Origin: Dinoroseobacter sp039192165
GTDB taxonomy: Bacteria > Pseudomonadota > Alphaproteobacteria > Rhodobacterales > Rhodobacteraceae
Length of the DNA stretch: 64,000 nucleotides
Direction of reading: 5' to 3'
Assembly (NCBI GenBank): GCA_039192165.1
Contig: JBCCXD010000006.1
Coordinates: 62,001 to 126,000 of the forward strand
The notes beneath the pieces were generated by a model. That model did not search any database, was not told the DNA's origin, and saw only the letters and a program-made list of their open reading frames with translations. The position numbers and the translations under genes were made by a program. The first letter of the stretch is position 1. Each line of letters begins with the position of its first letter. Positions 17,254 through 26,524 of the stretch are shown here, one piece after another.

Positions 17254-18404
17254 AGCGCGGCTTTCACGCTGGGCGACGGCGCGCGATTGCCATAGCGCTC
17301 TTTCAACAGTTTCGGGCCAGCCGTAATCTGAAAATAGTCATAGTCGCCGGGTTGGTCGAAAGCGTGCATGTACTGGAAATGAAGCCGAAAGAACCGCCAG
17401 CGCAAGGCGCGCCACGTTTCGGGCTTCAGGGTTTCAGAGAAACGGGCCGAGATCATCAGGGGCCGATACGTGCGCGGCCCTGCAACACCGCTGACCCCCA
17501 CCGGGTGGCACAGCGCAAACGCACATCCATCGCCGGGAGCAGTCACATCGAGCCAGAAAACCTGATCCTGCGCGCCCATAAAGGCCAGATCATCTCGCAG
17601 TTCATCGGCTTTGGGCAAAAGCGAAACCATGGGCACGACCTGCCCCAGTGTGAGCAGCCCCGTCTGTTGCGTGAGACGTCGGGACCGCACCAACCGCGCG
17701 ATGACGGAAACCGCCAGATACGCCCCGGACGAATGTCCGACGACAAGAACTTCATCCGCTTCGGCGGCGGCGATCCGGTCGGCAAAAGCGTCGAGCCTGA
17801 CTGCAAGCTCTGGCGGGTACGCGCCCCCGAGCCGCGAGGCGTAGGCATAGTCCTGCATCAGGTAATCCGCTAAAAGTATCCGCTCGAACCGCCGAAAGAG
17901 CGCAAGCATGACCCAGACGGAACCAAGCCCAAGAAACGGCCCAAAGGCCGTCCCGACACTACGCCAGACCAGCACACCCACGAACACTGCGACCGCCGCC
18001 TGCAGCAGCAGGGCCAGAACCGGATAAAGCGCGGCCAGGACCGGTCCCTTACGCAGGCGAAAAAGGCGGAACAATACGCCGGTTCGAACATAAATCCACG
18101 CCGTCCGAAACAGCGCGGCATAGACCGCAAACACGCTCCCCGGCATCGAGGCGCGTACGAGATCTGACCATTCCAGAACCTCGACATGTGCGCTTGTTGT
18201 TTGGCCATCAATTTCTGCCGACACCGCCCAGGATGGTTGGCCTGCCCGCCCCTTGATCGACAATGAATAGCCCGAGATCTCCGCCTGACGGGAGCCCTCC
18301 CGCCTGTACAGTTCACGATAGCGGCGGGTGGGAAACGGATCATACCCCGGCACGTAAAATACATGCCGGTGGCGCACGCCTGTCTGATCTGTCTTGCCCG
18401 TCAC
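17250..18404 (-). CDS. Membrane alpha/beta hydrolase-like protein
   Basis: Encodes about 384 residues. The N-terminal part has FYVPGYDPFPTRRYRELY; two hydrophobic segments follow in the middle, then a nucleophile elbow VVGHSSGAYLAV of the alpha/beta hydrolase type. The C-terminal third ends HAFDQPGDYDYFQI. The substrate is unknown. The GTG start at 18404 is chosen because a longer frame (to 18515) would overlap the divergent TusA-like gene and cover a palindrome. It is translationally coupled to the P450 gene. Confidence 0.8.
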   Translation of the reverse strand: MTGKTDQTGVRHRHVFYVPGYDPFPTRRYRELYRREGSRQAEISGYSLSIKGRAGQPSWAVSAEIDGQTTSAHVEVLEWSDLVRASMPGSVFAVYAALFRTAWIYVRTGVLFRLFRLRKGPVLAALYPVLALLLQAAVAVFVGVLVWRSVGTAFGPFLGLGSVWVMLALFRRFERILLADYLMQDYAYASRLGGAYPPELAVRLDAFADRIAAAEADEVLVVGHSSGAYLAVSVIARLVRSRRLTQQTGLLTLGQVVPMVSLLPKADELRDDLAFMGAQDQVFWLDVTAPGDGCAFALCHPVGVSGVAGPRTYRPLMISARFSETLKPETWRALRWRFFRLHFQYMHAFDQPGDYDYFQITAGPKLLKERYGNRAPSPSVKAAL

Positions 18405-18452
18405 CCGCTCTGTCTCGGCTGTGTGTATTTCGATCAGCCTAATGCGCGGGCG

Positions 18453-18469
18453 CAAGCTTGAGAAGCTTG
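18453..18469. promoter_or_regulatory. Inverted repeat between divergent genes
   Basis: CAAGCTT (18453-18459) and AAGCTTG (18463-18469) are perfect 7-base arms around GAG, with a further three pairs outside one mismatch. It lies in the 96-base space between the hydrolase and TusA-like starts, a likely operator position. No binding protein is known. Confidence 0.4.
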
Positions 18470-18500
18470 TGCCTGACGCGCGCGACGTTAGAACAGACGC

Positions 18501-18731
18501 ATGAGCGGAAAACACGACCTAGATGCGCGCGGACTTCTGTGTCCCTTGCCAGTTCTCAAGGCCCGCAAGCGCCTGAAAGCGCTGGCAACCGGAGAGGAGT
18601 TGCATCTCGTCGCAGATGACCCAGCCGCGATTGTGGATGTCCCGCATTTCTGCCTCGAGGCGGGTCATGAACTGCTGTCACAATCCGATACGGAAGATGC
18701 AGCCCAGCTGTATATAATCCGGAAAGCATAA
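18501..18731 (+). CDS. TusA/SirA-like sulfurtransferase protein
   Basis: Encodes 76 residues with the family motif LCPLPVLKARK (CPxP, Cys near residue 14), whose cysteine carries sulfur as a persulfide in TusA relatives. The small two-layer fold is complete. TusA-like proteins serve tRNA thiolation, molybdenum cofactor or sulfur oxidation; which applies here cannot be told. It stands alone, divergent from the hydrolase-P450 run, and ends on a strong hairpin. Confidence 0.9.
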   Translation: MSGKHDLDARGLLCPLPVLKARKRLKALATGEELHLVADDPAAIVDVPHFCLEAGHELLSQSDTEDAAQLYIIRKA

Positions 18732-18752
18732 AGGCGGGGCATGCCCCGCCTT
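18731..18752. terminator. Bidirectional terminator between tusA-like and rne
   Basis: AAGGCGGGGC and its exact complement GCCCCGCCTT form a perfect palindromic stem with a minimal loop, directly at the stop of the TusA-like gene and 28 bases beyond the rne stop. The G+C-rich stem followed by TTCCTT on the plus strand fits a terminator for both converging genes. Confidence 0.7.
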
Positions 18753-18779
18753 CCTTGGCTTCTCTGGTCGCTGAGTGCT

Positions 18780-21662
18780 CTAGCGAGCCACAGACCACCA
18801 GCCGCGCCGCTTGGGTTTCTTTTCGGCTTTGGGATCAACGGCTGTAACCTCGGGCTCCGGGTCAGGCGCTGGTTCTGCGTGTGCAACTTCAGAAACCGGC
18901 TCCGGCGCTTCATCGGCAACCGCCTCAGCGACGGGCGCCGGGTCGGCGACGGGCTCCGGTTCGACATCAGTCGCGGTTTCGGACGGCGGATCAGCCGCCT
19001 CTGCCGGCGCTGTCTCAGCCTCCGCCTCGTCGGATTTCTTGCGACGCCGCCGCCGCCGCTTTTTGGGCTTCTCAGTATCCGCCTCGGCCTCCTCGGGCGC
19101 AGCTTGCGGCTCGGATGTTTCGACCTCGGAAACCTCGTCGCCATCAGGCTCCGCAGGCACTGTTTCGGCCGCATCGCCTTCCGCAACGCCATTGTCCTCT
19201 GAACTCGCATCCCCATTGCCGCTCCCGCGACGACGGCGACGCCGGCGGCGACGCTTCTTGGGCTTTTCTTCTTCGTCCTCATCGGCAACGACGTCGATCG
19301 CCTCTGGCTCTTCAACACTCTCGGTGTCTTCCATCACCGCCAGATCACCGGACACAACCGGAACGGTTTCTGCCACGATGCGCGTCGCAGTCTTGAACCT
19401 TTCAATGTTGAAATCAGCCCCGGTCATTTCGCCATCTGCTTCAAGCCGCACCGACAGTCCGTGACGGCCCTCAAGCATTGCAATATGCTCGCGCTTTTCA
19501 TTGAAGAGATAGTTGACCACATTCACAGGCGCGCGGACCAGAACCTCCTTGGCACGGCGGCGCATCCCCTCTTCTTCCAGCGCGCGAATGATCGACAACG
19601 CAAGCGAATTGTCGGACCTGATCAAACCAGTGCCATGGCAATGGTGACAAGGCTGCGTGGTAATCTCAAGCATGCCGGGGCGCAGGCGCTGCCGCGACAT
19701 TTCCAAAAGCCCAAAGCCAGAAATCCTGCCCACTTGGATGCGCGCACGATCGGTTTTCAGCCTATCCTTGAGCCGTTTCTCGACAGCATTGTTGTTGCGC
19801 CGTTCTTCCATATCGATGAAATCGATCACGATCAGTCCGGCGAGATCACGCAGGCGAACCTGACGCGCCACTTCTTCGGCGGCCTCGAGATTGGTCTTCA
19901 GCGCTGTTTCTTCGATCGAGCCTTCCTTCGTGGCCCGGCCCGAGTTTACATCGATTGCGACCAGTGCCTCGGTGACACCGATCACCAGATAACCACCCGA
20001 TTTGAGCTGGACCGTCGGGTTGAACATACCCGAAAGATAACTTTCGACCTGATAGCGCGCGAAGAGCGGAAGCGGATCGTTGTAAGGCTTCACGTTCTTG
20101 GCGTGCGACGGCATCAGCATCTTCATAAAGTCTTTGGCAAGGCGATAGCCTTCCTCACCCTCGACCAGCACCTCCTCGATATCCCGCGAATAAAGATCGC
20201 GGATCGAGCGTTTGATAAGGTTGCCCTCTTCATAAATCTGCGCAGGCGCGGAGGATTTGAGAGTCAAATCCCTAATCTGCTCCCAAAGCCGCTTAAGATA
20301 CTCGTAGTCGCGTTTGATTTCCGTCTTGGTGCGCTTGGCACCAGCCGTTCTGATAATCAGACCAGCCCCGGTTGGCACGTCAATCTCACCCGCGATATCC
20401 TTGAGTTTCTTGCGGTCGGCCGCATTGGTGATTTTGCGAGAAATCCCGCCACCGCGCGCTGTGTTTGGCATCAAGACGCAGTAGCGCCCGGCAAGACTGA
20501 GATAGGTCGTCAGCGCTGCACCCTTGTTGCCACGCTCCTCCTTGACGACCTGCACCAGCAGGATCTGGCGTACCTTTATGACCTCTTGGATCTTATAGCG
20601 TCGGACCGGTTTGCGCGGGCGCACGATCTCGTCGGCGACATCGGTGTCTGCAACATCCTCTATATCGCCGGTTTCTGTCGCTGCATCCACAGAGGTCTCT
20701 ATGTCAGGTGTTTCCTCAGCGGGCGCCTCATCGTCTTTTTTGCGACGGCGTGCGCGACGGCGCTTGGGCTTTTCCGCCGGGACCTCGCCCTCTGAAGCTT
20801 CCTCTGCGGCGCCGGCTGGCTGCTCCGTTTCGGGCTCTCCGATAACCGCAAGCGGCCCTTCGTCTTCTGTGGCCTCTGCATCAACCACATCCATGCCAGG
20901 GATCGTTTTTTCTGGGGCATCCGAAGTCGCGGACACCTCAGGCTCGGTCTGTGCTTCGGACTTGGCTTCGTCGACGTTTTCTTCCTGCTCAACTTTGTCG
21001 GAGGTGACTGTTGGGTCCTCTCCTTCGACCGCGTGCGCCATTGAGGAAGGGCCTTTACCCTTATCGTCGTCCTCTTCATCTGTCGCGGTGTTTTCCGCGG
21101 CGGCAGGCGCCTCGGACTTCTCCGTATCATCAGAAGTCTCGTCCGCGCTTTCCGTTGGCGCGCTTTCCATTGGCGCTCTTTCATCGACAGCTTGCGCGCC
21201 TTCGTCCGCAGGCGCCTCGGCGCCAGGGTCGCTCTGGCTGTTGCTGTCAGTCGTTTCGGTCGCCTCGCTCACTTCCGCCTCTGTTGCCTCCGCCTTGGGC
21301 GCGTCGGACTTCTTTCGGCGCCGCGAACGTTTCTTTTTGGGCTTGGGCTCGTCATCTTCCGCCTCGGCCTGCGCATAGGCAAGCTCCTCGGCGATCAGAG
21401 CTTCGCGATCGGCGACCGGGATCTGATAATAATCCGGGTGGATTTCCGAGAACGCAAGGAAGCCATGGCGATTGCCGCCATAGTCCACAAAGGCCGCCTG
21501 AAGCGACGGTTCAACTCGGGTTACTTTCGCGAGGTAGATATTTCCAGCGATTTGCCGCTTGGATACAGACTCAAAGTCGAATTCCTCGACCTTGGTTCCA
21601 TCCACCACCACGACGCGGGTTTCCTCCGCGTGGGTGGCGTCGATAAGCATCTTCTTTGCCAT
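18780..21662 (-). CDS. rne: Ribonuclease E (Rne/Rng family)
   Basis: Encodes 960 residues. RNase E cuts single-stranded RNA in mRNA decay and rRNA/tRNA maturation and anchors the degradosome. The S1 domain starts near residue 36 and is interrupted from about residue 98 to 348 by an acidic Ala/Glu/Asp low-complexity block with arginine clusters (RSRRRKK, RRRARRRKK). The catalytic core then follows, including AIDVNSGRATKEGS and VIDFIDM, and the zinc link CHHCHGTG. The C-terminal scaffold alternates arginine runs with acidic stretches and ends RRGWWSVAR. The start MAKKMLIDATH is the family start. A 450-base leader precedes the gene. Confidence 0.96.
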   Translation of the reverse strand: MAKKMLIDATHAEETRVVVVDGTKVEEFDFESVSKRQIAGNIYLAKVTRVEPSLQAAFVDYGGNRHGFLAFSEIHPDYYQIPVADREALIAEELAYAQAEAEDDEPKPKKKRSRRRKKSDAPKAEATEAEVSEATETTDSNSQSDPGAEAPADEGAQAVDERAPMESAPTESADETSDDTEKSEAPAAAENTATDEEDDDKGKGPSSMAHAVEGEDPTVTSDKVEQEENVDEAKSEAQTEPEVSATSDAPEKTIPGMDVVDAEATEDEGPLAVIGEPETEQPAGAAEEASEGEVPAEKPKRRRARRRKKDDEAPAEETPDIETSVDAATETGDIEDVADTDVADEIVRPRKPVRRYKIQEVIKVRQILLVQVVKEERGNKGAALTTYLSLAGRYCVLMPNTARGGGISRKITNAADRKKLKDIAGEIDVPTGAGLIIRTAGAKRTKTEIKRDYEYLKRLWEQIRDLTLKSSAPAQIYEEGNLIKRSIRDLYSRDIEEVLVEGEEGYRLAKDFMKMLMPSHAKNVKPYNDPLPLFARYQVESYLSGMFNPTVQLKSGGYLVIGVTEALVAIDVNSGRATKEGSIEETALKTNLEAAEEVARQVRLRDLAGLIVIDFIDMEERRNNNAVEKRLKDRLKTDRARIQVGRISGFGLLEMSRQRLRPGMLEITTQPCHHCHGTGLIRSDNSLALSIIRALEEEGMRRRAKEVLVRAPVNVVNYLFNEKREHIAMLEGRHGLSVRLEADGEMTGADFNIERFKTATRIVAETVPVVSGDLAVMEDTESVEEPEAIDVVADEDEEEKPKKRRRRRRRRRGSGNGDASSEDNGVAEGDAAETVPAEPDGDEVSEVETSEPQAAPEEAEADTEKPKKRRRRRRKKSDEAEAETAPAEAADPPSETATDVEPEPVADPAPVAEAVADEAPEPVSEVAHAEPAPDPEPEVTAVDPKAEKKPKRRGWWSVAR

Positions 21663-22116
21663 GGTGTCTTTCTGCATGACCACGCATACCCCGGCGGCGC
21701 AGGGCCACGGGGCGAAAAGTGGGTCATGTTTGCTTGGGCAATGACAGTCGCGCGGTCAGAGGAGCCAGCCGGGAAAAGCCCTGCCTTCAATACTCGTCCT
21801 GCCTCGTCGCGCCGCATCGCAGTTCTCCGGCACCATTAATTCCGGTGCCTGTCTGTTGTCCGCAAGCCTTTGCCGCGGGATGAGTTGGGTCGGTCGACAA
21901 GCCCCGTCTCGGGAGACCACTTCGCCAGACCCATGAAACTCTGCAAACGCTGCCTGCCTGCGGTCCTGCCGCGGATCGGAGCTGTTTGCAGGTAAACCTG
22001 AAACCGGACATCATCGCCACACAGCAGGCGCGCGTCCGTTTCCCTAAATAAGAGCAGCAAGCACTGAATTACAACGATAGATTTAGTGAACTGCGCTGTG
22101 CGCCGCTGCAGAGGTT
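21663..22116 (-). other. 454-base noncoding stretch, probable rne leader
   Basis: No convincing gene lies between the TRAP permease stop and the rne start. Short frames here have no family resemblance. A small hairpin with arms ggcacc (21829-21834) and ggtgcc (21844-21849) is visible. A long 5' untranslated region is expected for rne because RNase E controls its own mRNA through its leader in enterobacteria; whether this applies here is not known. Confidence 0.45.
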
Positions 22117-24471
22117 CTATCTTGCAAGCAAATCCGGCACCAAAGTCACGACCCCCGGGACAAGCCACAACAGCCCCAAGGCCGCGACCTGAATCAGCAC
22201 AAAAGGGACAACACCGCGGTAAATATGGCCTGTGGTCACCTCGCGCGGTGCCACACCTCGAAGATAAAACAGCGCAAATCCGAAAGGCGGGGTCAGGAAC
22301 GACGTCTGAAGGTTAATCGCAATCATGATCGTCACCCAGGCGGGATCGAGCGTGCCACCATAGATTACAGGCCCCACGATCGGAATGACGATGTAAATGA
22401 TCTCCAGGAAGTCCAGGACAAAACCAAGAATAAAGAGCACTGCCATGACGATGAGGAAAACGACGATTTCATTATCGAAGGCGCGCAGGAATTGCTGGAT
22501 GTAGTGCTCACCACCAAAAGAGATCACGACGAGATTTAGAATCTGGCTGCCGATCAGGATCGTGAACACCATGGAGGTTACTTTGGCCGTCTCCCGCACC
22601 ACCGGAGCCAGAATACTGCGCCGCCACAGCACCCAACAGGCAAAGACCAGCCCGATCATGGCCAGATGATAAGCCACCTGCGCCACGCCAATCGCGATCC
22701 AGTCGGCGGTTGAGATGATTTCGCGGCCTGTCCGCAGGTCGAAATTCATGCCGATCACAATCATGATCACAACAGCGAAGGCCGAGGCGAGGATGATCTT
22801 GGCGTTGCCCTCCTCCTCACGCAGCTTTCGATAGGCCGCCAGCATAATTGCTCCGCCTGCGCCCAGTGCTGCGGCCGGCGTTGGATTTGTCACCCCGGCC
22901 AGGATGGAGCCAAGCACGGCTACTATCAGGATCAGTGGTGGAAATACAACGCGAATAAGGTCATTTCGAGCAAGTCGCGCAACAGCGTGTCTGCAGCTAT
23001 AAAACACCAGCGCAAAGGGCAGAGCGAGAACTGAGAACGTCCATCCCGGCCCGGACACCGGTGAGATCAGAAAGACATCTGCACCAATTGCCAGCGCAAG
23101 ACCAACACCTCCGATCCCGAGTGGCATGACCGGCTGACTGGGCGCGACGCCACGCGCCGTGATAAGAGCCAGCGCGAAAAGCAAAACAAGTGTTGCTACA
23201 CCTGTCCCAACTGGCGCTGCTTGCGCCAGTTTTTCCGCTTGTGCAGCCTCCAGTTCCTCGGCGGTCCGTTCTCTGACGGCGCCGGTTCCGGACGCCTCTG
23301 TTTGCGCCGCTGTCTGGGCCACTGCGCGGTCCCATTTCTCCTGCCCATGCAGGGCAATCATTGACGCTTGGCATTCCGGAGAGACGTTGGTCCGCAATTC
23401 CGCCAACTGCCCATCCTGGGTCACACCCGACACTGAAAGATCCTGAGATCCGATAACGCCGGCTTGCCCCAGCGCGAGCGTCAGAGCAATCAGGGCGCCG
23501 GGGAGTATCAGAAACCACGTGAGCGCTTCGCCTGGCGTGATTGCCTCGGAATTGGCTGCGTTCATCTGGACCGGAGGAGCCTTTGCCGGGTTTAACGTTG
23601 CATATCCAAAGGCATACGCCGCGTAAAGGAACGCCAACATGATCCCGGGCAGCAACGCCGCTTGAAACAACGTACCGACAGACAGGACCGCCGGTTTGCC
23701 CAAAAACGTCAGTGCATCGGTGCATCCGGCCAGCTGCGCCCTCGTCTCCTGACCAGTGGCATACATATCCCCCGCAAGCGTGCCCAGAAGCACGATCACG
23801 ATCGACGGCGGAATGATCTGCCCCAGCGTTCCGCTGGCCGCGATGACACCCGTCGCAAGCTCGGGCGCATACCCGTTCTTGAGCATGGTCGGCAGCGCCA
23901 GTAGCCCCATGGTGACCACTGTGGCGCCTACAATCCCCGTGGAGGCTGCGAGAAACGCCCCGACAACAACGATGGAAACCGCCAGCCCGCCGGGCAACGG
24001 ACCAAACACGCGGGCCATCGTGGTCAGAAGGTCTTCGGCGATCCGGGACCTCTCAAGCGTGATCCCCATCATAACGAACATCAAAACAGCCAGCAGCGTT
24101 TCAATGTTCTGTCCCGCGATTACCCGCTCGTCCATACGATTGACGACAAAGCTAAGGTTTCGATTGAGCGCCTGCTCCCATCCACTTGGAAACAAGGCTT
24201 CTTCCACACGTGGCAAGTCGGGATACCGGAACACACTTATGCTGTCGCGGGCGACGCCCTCTGCAAGCAGAGCGGCGTATTCCGCGGACCTGGTGTCAAT
24301 GGCCTGATGCACCAACAGTCCGGCGGAATCGAGCGCAGCGATCATTCCAAAGCTCAGAATTCCGGCACCGCCAATAGCGAAAGCGACGGGAAAACCTGAC
24401 ATTATGGCTGAGAACAGCGTCAGAAAAACAATCAGAAGACCGATCTCGATCCCATCAAACCCGAGCCACAT
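22117..24471 (-). CDS. dctM: TRAP transporter large permease (expanded form)
   Basis: Encodes 784 residues, against about 430 for an ordinary DctM. The N-terminal part has the TRAP pattern MMGITLERSRIAEDLL and GIVGATVVTMGLLALP; the C-terminal part has FLTPPFGFALFYLRGVAP. Between them sits an extra block of roughly 300 residues with several hydrophobic segments and a polar Gln/Ala/Glu-rich loop. Such enlarged permeases occur with TakP-type binding proteins. It works with DctQ and DctP to import an organic acid with Na+. It is the last gene of the leftward TRAP operon. Confidence 0.92.
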   Translation of the reverse strand: MWLGFDGIEIGLLIVFLTLFSAIMSGFPVAFAIGGAGILSFGMIAALDSAGLLVHQAIDTRSAEYAALLAEGVARDSISVFRYPDLPRVEEALFPSGWEQALNRNLSFVVNRMDERVIAGQNIETLLAVLMFVMMGITLERSRIAEDLLTTMARVFGPLPGGLAVSIVVVGAFLAASTGIVGATVVTMGLLALPTMLKNGYAPELATGVIAASGTLGQIIPPSIVIVLLGTLAGDMYATGQETRAQLAGCTDALTFLGKPAVLSVGTLFQAALLPGIMLAFLYAAYAFGYATLNPAKAPPVQMNAANSEAITPGEALTWFLILPGALIALTLALGQAGVIGSQDLSVSGVTQDGQLAELRTNVSPECQASMIALHGQEKWDRAVAQTAAQTEASGTGAVRERTAEELEAAQAEKLAQAAPVGTGVATLVLLFALALITARGVAPSQPVMPLGIGGVGLALAIGADVFLISPVSGPGWTFSVLALPFALVFYSCRHAVARLARNDLIRVVFPPLILIVAVLGSILAGVTNPTPAAALGAGGAIMLAAYRKLREEEGNAKIILASAFAVVIMIVIGMNFDLRTGREIISTADWIAIGVAQVAYHLAMIGLVFACWVLWRRSILAPVVRETAKVTSMVFTILIGSQILNLVVISFGGEHYIQQFLRAFDNEIVVFLIVMAVLFILGFVLDFLEIIYIVIPIVGPVIYGGTLDPAWVTIMIAINLQTSFLTPPFGFALFYLRGVAPREVTTGHIYRGVVPFVLIQVAALGLLWLVPGVVTLVPDLLAR

Positions 24472-24482
24472 ACCCCTGCCCC

Positions 24483-25391
24483 TTACTGCAGCTCTGCGGA
24501 GGGTTCCGCGGCCGTGTCGCCGGGATCATCCGGGTCAAAGTACTTCGCCGTGGCCTGCTCGCCTTCAATGCATTCCAGACACGCGCGATAAAACACGGCT
24601 ACCGCCTGTATCAACATGGTGGCGCAAAACGCGAGCAGAAGAATCTTGAACAGAATGTAGGCATCAAACCCGTTCGGACTGAACCCAATTGTCTCCACAT
24701 TCCAGCGAACGGCGCGCGCTTTCATCAAGGTTCGCTCCAGCGGATCGGTTGCGTTTACTTTTGGGGTGATCAAGTGTCGCCAAAGGAAAAACCAGGCATA
24801 AAACCACATCAGAACAAGCGCCGGGATCATAAAAACCACCGCGCCAAGCATGTCGACAACGCGCTTTGTGCGGTAGCTGACCCGCGCATAAAACAGGTCC
24901 ACACGCACATGACCGCCCTGAACGAAGGTCCACGCGCAGCACAAGCATACCACCACGGCGTTCCAGAGCTTCAGGCTGTCACTCCACCATCCCACTGGCT
25001 CCATGATCCCCACGCCAAATGGCGCCAGCGAAATTTCTCCCTGCCTGAAAACGGACTGCAAAAAGATCACCATGATCTGCTGCAGCACCATAACGAGGCC
25101 AGCCCAAGCTGCGATCCGCCCGACCCCGTTCGCGAAGGCCTCCATCCCTGACACCGCGCCCCATAAAAACGGACGGTGGAAAAGCCCGACAATCCAAACG
25201 ATCAGTGCCAGATTAAAAAGAAGGAAGAAGAGCTCAACAGAGGCGCCATAATAGACGACCCGCATGAGGTTTTCTTTGTTCGAGAAGTCGAAATAGGTGC
25301 TGGCATTGGCCAGCACATGTACGGCCCCGGCCAATCCCTGATACATCTGGATCAGCACCCACTCGATCGCGTCTAGGATCATGCCAGACAT
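24483..25391 (-). CDS. dctQ: TRAP transporter small permease (large variant)
   Basis: Encodes 302 residues with several hydrophobic segments, longer than a usual DctQ (about 160-200 residues). The core motif VVVCLCCAWTFVQGGHVRVD marks the DctQ domain. It scaffolds the large permease in the inner membrane. The stop is 11 bases before the dctM start. An in-frame ATG three codons inside is a possible alternative start. Confidence 0.9.
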   Translation of the reverse strand: MSGMILDAIEWVLIQMYQGLAGAVHVLANASTYFDFSNKENLMRVVYYGASVELFFLLFNLALIVWIVGLFHRPFLWGAVSGMEAFANGVGRIAAWAGLVMVLQQIMVIFLQSVFRQGEISLAPFGVGIMEPVGWWSDSLKLWNAVVVCLCCAWTFVQGGHVRVDLFYARVSYRTKRVVDMLGAVVFMIPALVLMWFYAWFFLWRHLITPKVNATDPLERTLMKARAVRWNVETIGFSPNGFDAYILFKILLLAFCATMLIQAVAVFYRACLECIEGEQATAKYFDPDDPGDTAAEPSAELQ

Positions 25392-25406
25392 CCCGCGTCA
25401 CCGGAA

Positions 25407-25433
25407 CGGAGAGCGTAGGACCTACGCCCTCCG
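25407..25433. other. Hairpin between dctP and dctQ
   Basis: The arms 25407-25418 and 25422-25433 pair over 12 positions with one mismatch around a 3-base loop. It fills most of the 50-base gap between the dctP stop and the dctQ start. Stem-loops here usually protect or partly terminate the binding-protein message so that DctP is made in excess over the permease. Confidence 0.6.
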
Positions 25434-25441
25434 CAACGTTA

Positions 25442-26524
25442 TCAAATCGCGTCAAGCACCCGTGTTCGTTGCTCGATGTAAGGACCATCGGTCAGTGACA
25501 ACCATCCGGCGGAGGCGGTCATGGACGCCAGCACCGAGTCGTGAATAGCCGAAAATAGATCGTCGGATCGCGCCTCTCCCAGCACTTCAGTTGCGCCTTT
25601 GCCGTAGGCATCCCAGGTGTCGTCCGAAAACTCGTGTGTCTGAACCCCGGCTGAGACCAGCCGCTGCAGCGCAGGCCCGTTATTCGCCATGAAGAGGGCA
25701 TAGGTGTACTGATGCGTATCGGCAGAGGCGACCTCGATCGCGCGTTGGTGCGCCCGGCTGAGGCTGTTGAAACGCTCAAGGTTCACCGCGACAGACAAAG
25801 CCGCGCCAGGCTCATGAAAACCGGCCGGATAGTAGTGCTTGGCGACTTCCTGCAGTCCCAGTTTTTCGTCTGACCACGGGCCAATCCACTCGGTGCCGTC
25901 GATCGCGCCAGTGGAAAGCGCCTGGTAAATCTCCGAAGCCGGCAACACCTGTACGGATGCGCCGAGTTTCGCGACCACCTCGCCGCCCAAGCCGGGCATG
26001 CGGAACTTGAGGCCCTGGAAATCCTCGACGCTTTGGATCTGGTTCCGGAACCAACCGCCGCCCTGCGCGCCTGTCTGGCCGGCAACGAAGGAACGTAAAC
26101 CGAATATCTCGCCCAGTTCGTGATGAAGCTTCATGCCGTCCTGTGCATAATACCACGTCATGAACTCAGGGGCAGTCATCCCGAACGGAACGGCGGTGAA
26201 AAAGGCCAGCGCCTTGGACTGCCCAAGGAAGTAATAATCTGCCGCGTGGTACATGTCAGCCTGACCCGCAGAAACCGCGTCAAAGACCTGCAAGCCACCG
26301 ACCAGCTCGCCCGAAGCCTTCGCGTCGATCTCCAACGTGCCGTCCGTCATGTCAGCGACGTTGTTTACAACGCGCTCAACCGAGTCCCACACGCCTGCTA
26401 GTCCACGAGGCCAGCTTGTCACCATGGTGAGCTGTTCGCGCCCTTGGCTCAATGCCGGCGCAGCGAGCGCGGTTGCAGATGCGCCACCAAGTGCCGCGGT
26501 TTTAAAGAACTTGCGTCTGTTCAT
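25442..26524 (-). CDS. dctP: TRAP substrate-binding protein, TakP-like
   Basis: Encodes 360 residues with a twin-arginine leader (NRRKFFKTAALGG) ending near ALS-Q, so export by the Tat system at 4.8-6.4 kb is likely. The mature part resembles TakP, a 2-oxo-acid binding TRAP receptor: VTSWPRGLAGVWDSVERV, FDAVSAGQADMYHAADYYF, FRMPGLGGEV and DGTEWIGPW are all present. The substrate is therefore inferred to be a 2-oxo or related monocarboxylic acid. It is the first gene of the operon and is divergent from a sensor kinase. Confidence 0.92.
   Translation of the reverse strand: MNRRKFFKTAALGGASATALAAPALSQGREQLTMVTSWPRGLAGVWDSVERVVNNVADMTDGTLEIDAKASGELVGGLQVFDAVSAGQADMYHAADYYFLGQSKALAFFTAVPFGMTAPEFMTWYYAQDGMKLHHELGEIFGLRSFVAGQTGAQGGGWFRNQIQSVEDFQGLKFRMPGLGGEVVAKLGASVQVLPASEIYQALSTGAIDGTEWIGPWSDEKLGLQEVAKHYYPAGFHEPGAALSVAVNLERFNSLSRAHQRAIEVASADTHQYTYALFMANNGPALQRLVSAGVQTHEFSDDTWDAYGKGATEVLGEARSDDLFSAIHDSVLASMTASAGWLSLTDGPYIEQRTRVLDAI

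Noticed and set aside
18405..18515. Upstream extension of the hydrolase gene
   Set aside because: It would overlap the TusA-like start and include the dyad; residues there do not fit the family.
19461..20795. A 444-codon open frame on the plus strand opposite rne
   Set aside because: It is antisense to the conserved RNase E core, has no family features, and comes from codon bias of the real gene.
21836..22168. Possible small proteins in the gap before rne
   Set aside because: The frames overlap the TRAP permease end, show no known pattern, and have unlikely composition; treated as leader sequence.
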